Assembly: GCA_045650425.1 (NCBI GenBank)
Contig: JAZRRD010000102.1
Location: 1-10,035 of the forward strand
Length of the DNA stretch: 10,035 bases
Direction of reading: 5' to 3'
From: RGIG1752 sp045650425
GTDB taxonomy: Bacteria; Bacillota_I; Bacilli_A; RF39; UBA660
Each line of letters begins with the position of its first letter. The stretch's first letter is position 1. This document shows positions 1 through 6,196 of the stretch, in pieces. The notes under the pieces were generated by a model that worked only from the letters and a program-made list of their open reading frames with translations, did not search any database and was not told where the DNA came from. The translations under genes were made by a program, and so were the position numbers.

Positions 1-362
1 TTTATTAATTCGATAAATCCTTTAGTTATATGATAACGATTTATTCCAATATAACCATTTGGGTTTTTAGCATACTCCAATTTAATACTTTTATCATCAT
101 AACTTAATAAAGCATAATTCTCTCGAATTTCTAAATCATAATCTTTAAAATTTTTATGTTTTTCTTTTGCTGCTAAAATAAAATTACTCTTATTTGTAAA
201 TTCATCGTATTTTTTTGTCAAAGAATACATTTTATCAAAATCTTTATTTATATAAGCTTTTATATAATTTTTTAACATATATCTAGGGGTTGACATGTAG
301 GCAATAATCGCTGTAGTTATTAATATAATACAGAATAAAATAATTAAAAATTTCTTTTTCAT
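1..362 (-). CDS. Membrane-anchored protein, possible NTF2-like domain (3' end cut by window)
   Basis: Translating the minus strand from the ATG at 362-360 gives an open frame of about 120 codons that runs off the left edge, so the C-terminus is missing. The protein starts MKKKF and has one hydrophobic segment at about residues 5-23, with no lipobox cysteine, so it is probably anchored in the membrane with the rest outside. The stretch NYIKAYINKDFDKMYSL (about residues 32-48) resembles the first helix of NTF2-like/MecA N-terminal domains found before penicillin-binding transpeptidases. This is a tentative pattern match. Its ribosome site AAGGAG (368-373) overlaps the ffh stop codon and the gap to ffh is only 9 bp, so it is probably co-transcribed and translationally coupled with ffh. 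It could equally be a small stand-alone membrane-anchored protein; the missing sequence would decide. Confidence 0.7.
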   Translation of the reverse strand, partial: MKKKFLIILFCIILITTAIIAYMSTPRYMLKNYIKAYINKDFDKMYSLTKKYDEFTNKSNFILAAKEKHKNFKDYDLEIRENYALLSYDDKSIKLEYAKNPNGYIGINRYHITKGFIELI

Positions 363-367
363 ACATA

Positions 368-373
368 CTCCTT
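368..373 (-). promoter_or_regulatory. Shine-Dalgarno site overlapping the ffh stop codon
   Basis: The reverse complement reads AAGGAG five bases before the ATG of the left-edge gene. Its first two bases are the last two bases of the ffh TAA stop. This supports the chosen start of the left-edge gene and suggests coupled translation. Confidence 0.75.
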
Positions 374-1679
374 AAAATGGCATTTTAAAATTACCACTAT
401 TTAATTGTTTCATCATTTTTTTCATATTATCAAATTGATTTAGCAAACGATTAACTTCTTCAACACTTCTTCCACTTCCACGAGCTATTCTTTGTTTTCT
501 AGTAGCTTTCAATATATCAGGATTTTTTCTTTCTTTCGGAGTCATAGATAAAATAATTGCCTCAATATGAGCCATTTCTTTTGGATCTATACTAATATTA
601 TTTAAACCCATTTTTCTAGCTTGTGGTAACATTTTTAATAAATTTTCTAATGGACCTAATTTTCTAATTTGTTTTAAATTTGTCAAGAAATCTTCTAAAT
701 CATATTTACCTTGACGCATTTTTTTCATTTGGTCTTTAGCTTCATTTTCATCAATTACACCCTCAACTTTTTCTGCAATTGATAAAATATCACCCATGTC
801 CAATATTCTTTCAGCCATTCTTTCTGGATAAAATTCACTTAAGCCATCAAGTTTTTCTGAATTACCAACAAATTTAATAGGAACATTAGTTAAATGTCTT
901 ACTGATAAAGCAACTCCACCTTTAGTATTTCCATCTAACTTAGTAAGAATAGTTCCTGTTAAATTTAATTTATCATTAAATCCAGTAATTACATTTATAG
1001 CATCTTGACCCATCATTGCATCAATAACTAAGATTGTTTCATGTGGTTTAAACTCTTCGCTAATATTTTTTAACTCATCCATTAATTCTTCATCAATTTG
1101 TAAACGTCCAGCCGTATCGATAATAATATAATCTAGTTTTTCTTCTATAGCATATTCTAAAGCTTCTCTTACTATATCATTTGGGTTAATTTTTCCTTTA
1201 GTAAATACTGGAACGTTTAAACTTTTACCTACTTCTTGTAATTGTTCAATAGCAGCAGGTCTATAAATATCACATGCTACTAACAATGGTTTTTTATTGT
1301 ATTTTTTTCTAACATAATTAGCAAGTTTACCTGCCGATGTTGTTTTACCACTTCCTTGTAAACCTACTAACATAATAATTGTAGGATTCTTACTTGTTTC
1401 TAAAGGAATATAATCTCCGCCTAAAAGGGTTACTAACTCATCTTTAATTAACTTAATAAATAACTCATCAGGTCTTAAACTTTTACCGACCTCTAAACCT
1501 AATGCTTTTTCTTTAACTGTTTTAACAAACTCTTTTACTACCTCATAGTTTACATCTGCTTCAAGTAAAGCCATTCTTATTTCTCTAACGGCTTCACTAA
1601 CATTTTCTTCAGTAATTCTACCCATTCCTTTAATATTTTTTATTGCATTAGATAATCTATCTCCTATGTAATCAAACAT
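372..1679 (-). CDS. ffh: Signal recognition particle protein Ffh (SRP54)
   Basis: Ffh is the protein part of the bacterial signal recognition particle. It binds signal sequences of nascent membrane and secreted proteins through its M domain and docks with FtsY in a GTP-dependent complex. The 435 residues match the usual length. The N domain is at about 1-90 (ALLEADVN at 38-45). The G domain has P-loop GLQGSGKT (106-113), DIYRPAA (137-143), DTAGR (188-192), TKLDG (246-250) and GNSEKLDGL (272-280). The M domain, about 300-435, carries the RNA-binding RIARGSG stretch near 397-403. The ATG is preceded by GAGGTGA (1686-1692) at good spacing. Unlike the common ylxM-ffh arrangement, ffh here is 3.1 kb downstream of ylxM and has its own promoter behind a terminator. 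No rpsP follows it; a membrane-anchored gene does, 9 bp away. Confidence 0.98.
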   Translation of the reverse strand: MFDYIGDRLSNAIKNIKGMGRITEENVSEAVREIRMALLEADVNYEVVKEFVKTVKEKALGLEVGKSLRPDELFIKLIKDELVTLLGGDYIPLETSKNPTIIMLVGLQGSGKTTSAGKLANYVRKKYNKKPLLVACDIYRPAAIEQLQEVGKSLNVPVFTKGKINPNDIVREALEYAIEEKLDYIIIDTAGRLQIDEELMDELKNISEEFKPHETILVIDAMMGQDAINVITGFNDKLNLTGTILTKLDGNTKGGVALSVRHLTNVPIKFVGNSEKLDGLSEFYPERMAERILDMGDILSIAEKVEGVIDENEAKDQMKKMRQGKYDLEDFLTNLKQIRKLGPLENLLKMLPQARKMGLNNISIDPKEMAHIEAIILSMTPKERKNPDILKATRKQRIARGSGRSVEEVNRLLNQFDNMKKMMKQLNSGNFKMPF

Positions 1680-1699
1680 TATGATTCACCTCACTATCA

Positions 1700-1729
1700 A
1701 TTATACACTATTACTTATTTTAAAGCCAA
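1700..1729 (-). promoter_or_regulatory. Probable sigma-A promoter of ffh
   Basis: On the minus strand a -35-like TTGGCT (1724-1729, 4 of 6 to consensus) is followed after 18 bases by a perfect -10 TATAAT (1700-1705). It lies just after the terminator of the upstream gene and just before the ffh ribosome site, implying a very short leader. It would let ffh be transcribed independently of ftsY-ylxM. Confidence 0.65.
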
Positions 1730-1730
1730 G

Positions 1731-1761
1731 AAAAAAACAATATTCACTCTTGAATATTGTT
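1731..1761 (-). terminator. Intrinsic terminator between the 93-residue gene and ffh
   Basis: A perfect 11-bp inverted repeat (arms 1736-1746 and 1751-1761, AACAATATTCA and its complement) with a 4-base loop is followed on the minus strand by a run of seven T that starts at the last two bases of the stem. The stop codon of the 93-residue gene (1744-1746) lies inside the stem. The stem is A+T-rich, so efficiency may be moderate. Confidence 0.7.
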
Positions 1762-2025
1762 CAAATTCGCCTCTAATTCTTTTAAATTATTTAAATCAAT
1801 CCTATCTCTTATTACATCATAAAATTTTGGGATAAGCTCTTTTATCTTTGCAGCATCAGTTATATCAACCAATTCATCTTTATCTTCATAACAGAACATA
1901 GCAGAAGGTTTATCATTATTTTGAATTAAATAATAATAATTTATATCACTTAGAGTAATCTTACTAATAACAATATATTCTTGGGCATCATCTAATGTTA
2001 ATACATCTTCTATTTCAATATTCAT
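1744..2025 (-). CDS. Small acidic protein of unknown function (weakly DUF1292-like)
   Basis: This gene encodes 93 residues with no membrane segment or signal peptide. The N-terminal half looks beta-rich (TLDDAQEYIVISKI, then INYYYLI and AMFCYEDKDELV), and the C-terminal part is helical and acidic. The order TL-DD-xEY-V followed by YYYLI and an acidic strand recalls the short DUF1292/YrzB proteins of Firmicutes. I cannot confirm that, and no function is known to me. Its ATG overlaps the TAA of the upstream membrane gene by one base (TAATG), so the two are probably translated together. An AAGGGA lies about 11 bases before the ATG. It is the last gene of the upstream transcript, because a hairpin terminator overlaps its TGA stop. 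That TGA is the one place in the window where TGA ends a gene, which argues against recoding of TGA to Trp. Confidence 0.8.
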   Translation of the reverse strand: MNIEIEDVLTLDDAQEYIVISKITLSDINYYYLIQNNDKPSAMFCYEDKDELVDITDAAKIKELIPKFYDVIRDRIDLNNLKELEANLNNIQE

Positions 2026-2417
2026 TATATACTACGTCCCTTCTCTTCCAATTGTTCATCCAAATCATTTTTATCAAGATTCTCTAGATATTCTATTACA
2101 CCCACACATTTACACTTTCTTAACAATTCTTTTAATAAACCACCCCAAAATTTAACTGCTGAAAAACTACTAACAATTCGCAAAGCGTTATTGATTTTAC
2201 TAAAAACTTCTTCCTGTGGAATATCTCTATTATCTAATACTAGCAACACTAATAAACTTATCGATAAAATAATTCCTCCACCATTTAACAGTATTCTAAA
2301 GTTTATATCTTTATTTTCCTCTTTCAATCTTTGTATTTCTTTAACTTTAAATCTTTTATTAATTGTTTCTTGATTTTCAACATATTCTGTTGAAGACAAA
2401 TTTTCTTCTTCATTCAT
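2025..2417 (-). CDS. Small single-pass membrane protein of unknown function
   Basis: I start this protein at the ATG 2417-2415, giving 130 residues. A GTG four codons upstream (2429-2427) is open too, but it lies inside the Shine-Dalgarno AGGTGGG and so is not the start. Residues 1-41 are charged and probably helical or coiled (KEIQRLKEENKDIN). Residues 43-62 form one hydrophobic segment (GGGIILSISLLVLLVL), and a charged C-terminal tail contains a CKC pair (102-104) and ends in acidic residues. I recognise no family. It overlaps the following 93-residue gene by one base, so the two likely act or are at least made together. Upstream only a weak -10-like TAAAAT (2438-2443) is visible, without a convincing -35. 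Confidence 0.75.
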   Translation of the reverse strand: MNEEENLSSTEYVENQETINKRFKVKEIQRLKEENKDINFRILLNGGGIILSISLLVLLVLDNRDIPQEEVFSKINNALRIVSSFSAVKFWGGLLKELLRKCKCVGVIEYLENLDKNDLDEQLEEKGRSI

Positions 2418-2424
2418 AAAAAAT

Positions 2425-2431
2425 CCCACCT
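2425..2431 (-). promoter_or_regulatory. Shine-Dalgarno site that fixes the start of the small membrane gene
   Basis: The minus strand reads AGGTGGG seven bases before the ATG at 2417. The alternative GTG start falls within this site, which rules it out in practice. Confidence 0.7.
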
Positions 2432-2470
2432 AACTACATTTTATCATTTCTAACCCATAAATTAAAGAAC

Positions 2471-2502
2471 AATGATATTATCTAACATTACTGAATATCA
2501 TT
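2471..2502 (-). terminator. Possible weak hairpin at the end of the 405-residue gene
   Basis: A 9-bp perfect inverted repeat (AATGATATT at 2471-2479, its complement at 2494-2502) encloses a 14-base loop and overlaps the last codons of the 405-residue gene. The following minus-strand sequence is T-rich but has no clean T-run, and the stem is almost all A/T. It may only attenuate transcription or be chance. Confidence 0.25.
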
Positions 2503-3705
2503 TATTCTTTTGTTTAAACTTCTAACTAATCGTATTCCAAGACCTTTTCGCTCTTTGGCTTCTTCTTGTAACATAAATTCCACTGGTGATAATAATCTAT
2601 TCGTCCCTTTATAATATTTAGCTTTATGAGTTTTAACATATTCTAATGCTTGCATTTCTAACTGATGTCTTTTTTTTGCTTCAATATCCATATTATATCT
2701 TATAATGGCTTCTTCTTGTGGTAAACAATCTGCTATTTTTAATAACTCATTTGCTACGACACTATCACTAACACTAGCTCTATAATCAATATAAAAATAT
2801 TCAATTGTCCCATCATTTCTATAATTATCATGATTGTATTTACAAAAACCTACACTACAATAACCACCTACTAAAGAATTTTTGAATCCACATCCTAAAT
2901 TTTGAAATCTAAAAGGATCTCTAATATCATTAATATAGTTTGTCCTAATATTATCTTTCAATTTATAATACTTACGAAATGTTCCTGGTATAAAATCTTT
3001 AAAATCTGTTTGGAAATAAGTTTCTTTTTCTTCGCCCAATATTTCTTCCGAATTAGCAAGTAATTTTAAATAGTCTTGATCTATTAACGCTAAAGCAATA
3101 ACTGGGTTCGTCAAACTTAGAATTTCCCCCTTATGTAAATTAAAATATATTGGAGTATCAGTTTTAAATTTATAAATTTCAACTTCATTAGAATTAGATG
3201 AAACTAAATCATTCCTCAAAGTAATAGCATAAGATTTAATTATATCATTAGATAATCTTTCTTCATCACCAACCCAATTAAAAACTTCAGCATTTCTTTG
3301 AGCTAACGACTTAGGATCACTAAACAATGTTTTTTCATATAAACCATTATCATTCATCCTCTCTTTAAGCCATGAATCTAATATACAAAAAGAGCCTGTT
3401 TCATAAGAAAACTCTGTTTGATAATCTGCATCTATTACTAAATTATCTTGCATTGTTAAAAATTCAATTATATCAAATAGCTTTTCATTAGAAAGTCTTT
3501 TAACTTCAAAATTTTCTAAATGTCTTTGTATACATCGATAAAATGTTCTTGAGAAAATATTTTCATATAAACTTTCTTCAGACATTTTAAATACCATGTC
3601 CTCTTTTAAATAAGGAAAAACAATAAAAGATGTACTATATTTATCTTCTTCTTTTTTTAATCTAAAATATCTAAATTTAGAGCTATCAAAACCATTACAT
3701 TCCAT
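2488..3705 (-). CDS. Unrecognised 405-residue protein with a CCCH zinc-finger-like cluster
   Basis: I do not recognise this family. The protein is soluble-looking, with no signal peptide or membrane segment, so it is probably cytoplasmic. The start ATG (3705-3703) has a strong GGAGGG site (3711-3716). Residues 1-260 are mixed charged and aromatic, with no motif I can name. At residues 272-292 three cysteines and a histidine are spaced C-x10-C-x4-C-x3-H (C272, C283, C288, H292), with GYCSVGFCKYNH resembling the second half of eukaryotic-type CCCH fingers. After that come an alternating strand (IEYFYIDYRA, 301-310) and a charged, probably long-helical tail rich in Lys, Arg and Glu (about 330-405) that could bind nucleic acid or ribosomes. 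Cysteines also occur at 3, 58, 107 and 327. It lies between the glycosidase-domain gene and the small membrane protein gene, all on the minus strand. Confidence 0.85.
   Translation of the reverse strand: MECNGFDSSKFRYFRLKKEEDKYSTSFIVFPYLKEDMVFKMSEESLYENIFSRTFYRCIQRHLENFEVKRLSNEKLFDIIEFLTMQDNLVIDADYQTEFSYETGSFCILDSWLKERMNDNGLYEKTLFSDPKSLAQRNAEVFNWVGDEERLSNDIIKSYAITLRNDLVSSNSNEVEIYKFKTDTPIYFNLHKGEILSLTNPVIALALIDQDYLKLLANSEEILGEEKETYFQTDFKDFIPGTFRKYYKLKDNIRTNYINDIRDPFRFQNLGCGFKNSLVGGYCSVGFCKYNHDNYRNDGTIEYFYIDYRASVSDSVVANELLKIADCLPQEEAIIRYNMDIEAKKRHQLEMQALEYVKTHKAKYYKGTNRLLSPVEFMLQEEAKERKGLGIRLVRSLNKRINDIQ
2830..2892 (-). other. CCCH zinc-finger-like motif within the 405-residue protein
   Basis: Codons for C272 (2892-2890), C283, C288 and H292 (2832-2830) give C-x10-C-x4-C-x3-H. 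This falls within the broad spacing range of CCCH zinc fingers (C-x4-15-C-x4-6-C-x3-H), and aromatic residues sit at F274, F287 and Y290. Metal binding is inferred from the spacing only. Confidence 0.5.
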
Positions 3706-3729
3706 ACAAACCCTCCATTTATGACAGTT

Positions 3730-3758
3730 ATTATAATATAATTTTATCTATTTTACCA
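3730..3758 (-). promoter_or_regulatory. Possible promoter before the 405-residue gene
   Basis: A perfect TATAAT (3730-3735) lies 24 bases upstream of the start codon. The -35 position at 17-base spacing (3753-3758) reads TGGTAA, only 3 of 6 to consensus, and falls inside the end of the upstream gene. The region is very A/T-rich, so chance is a real alternative. Confidence 0.35.
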
Positions 3759-4776
3759 TAAACATGGTAGCAACTGGCCTAGTTTTATTTTGAAATGACC
3801 CATTCATAACTTTATTTATTAATTTTCCATTTATAACTAAATTTGATGATGTCCCACCATCTAAATTCGCAGCGTTGTAAGCTCCATATCTAAGCATTAT
3901 ATCAATTAAATCTGACATACTAGCACCAGGAACTCCAGTTGCATAATCTCTTCCATCCATAACTAACATTAAAACAATACCATCTTTTCTTTGTCCTATT
4001 GCAGTTCTATTTGCATGTCCCCATCCACCATTACCATAAACATTAGATTGTTTACCATTAACTACTAATACTGGTGAAAACGTAACAGCATCCCTTATCC
4101 CTTTAGAAAGTGCAGTTTCTGCGCTCATTTTACCAATAACTAAAACATTATTTTCATCAAAACCAATCATGCTACCATAAGCAGCTTCATCCCAAATAAG
4201 TTTTCCATCCTGAATAACATATCCATGAGGTTGTCCTCCTGTTCCATGGCCTTCTAAATCATGAAATCCAGATGCATTAATAGCAATAATTGCATTCTGT
4301 TCCACTGCCATATCCTTAACATATTGGCCATATTTTCCTAAATATTTAGTTGTTCCTAATGTAACTCTAGATGCATCATAAACAACAACTAAATATCCTC
4401 TTAGACTACCTTCATTAATTTTAATTAGTTTATATAATTGATTTTCATCTCTTTCTAAAATTTGTTTTTCATAGTCATTATCATAACTATCAGAATTTAT
4501 TTCAAATGTTATTTCTGTAGGATTAGTTTCTTCGGTAATTTCTTCAATTCTATTTTCACTCATCACTTTAGCAATATATTCATCACTATAAAACCATGTT
4601 GCTAAATATTGATGATTCATTGTTGTCATAGCGCTTGTAATTAACCACGTTCTAAAACTAGTCCAAGGACCATATAACAAAAATAAGAAACTAGCTATAC
4701 CTAGAATAAACATTGAAATTAATACTTTTAATATTTGTTTCTTTCTTCTTTTCCTAGCTAACCTTTTTCTAGCCAT
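3748..4776 (-). CDS. Membrane-anchored phosphodiester glycosidase (NAGPA) domain protein
   Basis: This 342-residue protein has a strongly basic N-terminus (MARKRLARKRRKKQ), a membrane segment at about 16-36, an acidic linker (about 72-112) and a C-terminal domain of the NAGPA type (PF09992, related to the human uncovering enzyme). Visible family features are AINASGF (165-171), RTAIGQRKDG (257-266), the VMDGR strand (272-276), AANLDGGTSSN (302-312) and RPVATM (333-338). The positive-inside rule places the catalytic domain outside the cell. The family cleaves or modifies sugar phosphodiester bonds, and bacterial members are often annotated as exopolysaccharide-related; the substrate here is unknown. 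The gene starts 10 bp after ylxM, and the ylxM TAG lies within its weak site TTAGGTT, so it is probably coupled to ylxM-ftsY. An extracellular glycan-acting enzyme is an unexpected partner for these genes. Confidence 0.9.
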   Translation of the reverse strand: MARKRLARKRRKKQILKVLISMFILGIASFLFLLYGPWTSFRTWLITSAMTTMNHQYLATWFYSDEYIAKVMSENRIEEITEETNPTEITFEINSDSYDNDYEKQILERDENQLYKLIKINEGSLRGYLVVVYDASRVTLGTTKYLGKYGQYVKDMAVEQNAIIAINASGFHDLEGHGTGGQPHGYVIQDGKLIWDEAAYGSMIGFDENNVLVIGKMSAETALSKGIRDAVTFSPVLVVNGKQSNVYGNGGWGHANRTAIGQRKDGIVLMLVMDGRDYATGVPGASMSDLIDIMLRYGAYNAANLDGGTSSNLVINGKLINKVMNGSFQNKTRPVATMFMVK

Positions 4777-4786
4777 TTAAATCAAC

Positions 4787-5086
4787 CTAAATTTCTATAA
4801 TACTCTTTATTTTCTCTTTTATTTCATCTATATTTTCTTCATCTAAAATATTACTTAATAATTCATTTTTCTTATTTATTTTTAATATTTTTTCATAAAA
4901 ATCTAATTTTTCAATTGCCGTTTGCAAAGTTTTATGAATTGCACTTTTTGAAACTTTATTGTTATCAGCAATCTCTTGCATGCTTAGATTTTCAAAATAA
5001 TAATCTTTAAAAACATCACTTTCTTTTTCTGTTAATAATTCTCCATAACAATCAAAAAGTTTTGTATAAATTAACATTTCTTCCAT
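4787..5086 (-). CDS. ylxM: YlxM family HTH protein (SRP-associated, UPF0122)
   Basis: A 99-residue protein with a sigma-70 region-4-like helix-turn-helix at about residues 35-61 (LSMQEIADNNKVSKSAIHKT). It is preceded by LFDCYGELLTEKESDVFKDYY, which matches the typical YlxM opening (LFDFYQ-LLT-KQ, then YY). YlxM proteins are encoded with ftsY and ffh in Firmicutes. A streptococcal homologue has been reported to bind the SRP and modulate its GTPase activity, so the HTH need not mean DNA binding. The start is one base after the ftsY TAA, and AAGGAT (5097-5102) inside ftsY serves as ribosome site. A second Met at residue 4 is possible but has a poorer site. It keeps the usual ftsY neighbour but is followed here by the glycosidase-domain gene instead of ffh. 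Confidence 0.92.
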   Translation of the reverse strand: MEEMLIYTKLFDCYGELLTEKESDVFKDYYFENLSMQEIADNNKVSKSAIHKTLQTAIEKLDFYEKILKINKKNELLSNILDEENIDEIKEKIKSIIEI

Positions 5087-5087
5087 T

Positions 5088-6062
5088 TTACATCATATCC
5101 TTAAATAACCCATAAATATAATTTTCTATATCAAATGTCTCTAAATCTGTCATTTTTTCACCAAGCCCAATAAATTTAACTGGTATATTAACTGTTTCTT
5201 TAATTGCTAGAACAATACCACCTTTAGCAGTGCCATCTAATTTCGTCAAAACTATTCCAGTTATATTTGTAATTTCTTTAAAAGCTTCAGCTTGCATGAT
5301 TCCATTTTGACCAGTACTTGCATCAATAACTAAAAGCGTTTCATGCGGAGCATTAGGTATATGTGTACCAATAACTTTATTGATTTTTTCTAATTCTTTC
5401 ATCAAATTAACTTTGTTTTGTAAGCGACCTGCAGTATCAATTAAAACTATTTCAGCATTTTCTTCTTTAGCTTTAATAAGCCCATCATAAATTACACCGG
5501 CAGGATCAGTGTTTTCCTTACCGTAAAATAAAGAATCTGTTTTTTCTGCCCATTCTTTTAATTGCGGAACAGCACCAGCTCTAAATGTATCGCCAGCAAT
5601 AAGCATAACTTTTTTACCCATGTTTTTATATTTATAAGCAAGTTTAGCAATTGTCGTAGTTTTTCCTACACCATTAACTCCAACCATTAAAATCACAGTT
5701 GGTCCATCTTCTTGCATATTAATCTTATCTGTTAATGATTCATTATTAACATAGATTAAAAATAATTCATCTACGATAACTTCTTTTAAATACTCAGTAT
5801 CTGTTATATTTTCATGTTTTACACGTGAACGTAACTTTTCAATAAAAGTCATAACAGTTTTAACACCAATATCAGCTTTAATAAGAATTTCTTCTAACTC
5901 ATCAAAGTATTCATCATTCACTTTAGTATATTTTATTCCTAAAACGTTTAACTTAGAAACAAATTCCGTTCGTGTTTTTTCAAGACCTTTATCATATATT
6001 TCTATTTCTTCAGTTTTTTCTTTTTTACTAACAATTTTTTTTAATTTATCAAATAATCCCAT
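5088..6062 (-). CDS. ftsY: Signal recognition particle receptor FtsY
   Basis: FtsY is the membrane-associated GTPase that receives the Ffh-ribosome complex and hands it to the Sec translocon. The 324 residues comprise a very short A region (MGLFDKLKKIVSKK, amphipathic and basic, likely the membrane-targeting helix), the N domain (about 25-110) and the G domain. G motifs are P-loop GVNGVGKT (128-135), DTFRAGA (158-164), DTAGR (209-213), TKLDGTAKGG (273-282) and GLGEKMTDL (299-307). The compact form without a long acidic A domain is typical of Gram-positive FtsY. The start ATG has AGGTGAT (6068-6074) at proper spacing. It is the first gene of the minus-strand operon leading to ylxM and beyond, driven by a promoter at 6080-6108 and divergent from the RNase J gene. 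Confidence 0.98.
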   Translation of the reverse strand: MGLFDKLKKIVSKKEKTEEIEIYDKGLEKTRTEFVSKLNVLGIKYTKVNDEYFDELEEILIKADIGVKTVMTFIEKLRSRVKHENITDTEYLKEVIVDELFLIYVNNESLTDKINMQEDGPTVILMVGVNGVGKTTTIAKLAYKYKNMGKKVMLIAGDTFRAGAVPQLKEWAEKTDSLFYGKENTDPAGVIYDGLIKAKEENAEIVLIDTAGRLQNKVNLMKELEKINKVIGTHIPNAPHETLLVIDASTGQNGIMQAEAFKEITNITGIVLTKLDGTAKGGIVLAIKETVNIPVKFIGLGEKMTDLETFDIENYIYGLFKDMM

Positions 6063-6079
6063 CTTGTATCACCTAGTTC

Positions 6080-6108
6080 ATTATATCAAATTATGCTATA
6101 GAAAGCAA
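6080..6108 (-). promoter_or_regulatory. Promoter of the ftsY-ylxM operon
   Basis: On the minus strand TTGCTT (6103-6108, 3 of 6) is followed after 17 bases by a perfect TATAAT (6080-6085), placed a few bases before the ftsY ribosome site. The leader would be very short. Confidence 0.65.
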
Positions 6109-6114
6109 AAAAAG

Positions 6115-6145
6115 TACAACTAGACAAAAAAGCTAATAAGTTGTA
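6115..6145. repeat. Inverted repeat framing the RNase J promoter spacer
   Basis: TACAACT (6115-6121) and its exact complement AGTTGTA (6139-6145) are separated by 17 bases. The left arm ends on the first base of the -35 box and the right arm covers the first two bases of the -10 box. This is a plausible operator layout, but 7-bp arms in A/T-rich DNA can arise by chance. Confidence 0.3.
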
Positions 6146-6149
6146 TAAT
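6121..6149 (+). promoter_or_regulatory. Strong sigma-A-type promoter of the RNase J gene
   Basis: TAGACA (6121-6126, 5 of 6 to TTGACA) and a perfect TATAAT (6144-6149) with the ideal 17-base spacing. This is the best promoter in the window. The start point would be near 6156, giving a leader of about 40 bases before the ATG at 6197. Confidence 0.85.
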
Positions 6150-6185
6150 TAACTCAAGTGAAAAACTTTTATTATTAATTGAAAG

Positions 6186-6190
6186 AAGGA
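6186..6190 (+). promoter_or_regulatory. Ribosome site that fixes the RNase J start
   Basis: AAGGA lies six bases before the ATG at 6197. A TTG at 6179 is in frame but lies upstream of this site, so translation starts at 6197. Confidence 0.75.
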
Positions 6191-6196
6191 ATAAAT

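Noticed and set aside
1744..1746. Possible reassignment of TGA to Trp, as in Mycoplasma
   Set aside because: The Trp codons checked in several genes are TGG, and this TGA coincides with a terminator hairpin, so it acts as a stop codon.
2191..2373. A 60-codon open frame on the plus strand
   Set aside because: It lies wholly antisense to the small membrane protein gene, has a composition explained by the opposite-strand frame, and no ribosome site was evident.
2418..2429. GTG start that would extend the small membrane protein by four residues
   Set aside because: The GTG is part of the Shine-Dalgarno AGGTGGG used by the ATG at 2417.
2438..2466. A promoter for the small membrane protein gene (TAAAAT at 2438-2443)
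   Set aside because: No acceptable -35 box at 16-18 bases; the match is expected by chance in DNA this A/T-rich.
4787..5086. An alternative sigma factor or anti-terminator instead of YlxM
   Set aside because: The protein has only a region-4-like helix-turn-helix, the YlxM-type opening and direct linkage to ftsY; it has no sigma region 2.
6179..6196. TTG start that would extend RNase J by six residues
   Set aside because: The ribosome site AAGGA lies downstream of the TTG and at correct spacing for the ATG at 6197; the family opening also fits the shorter form.
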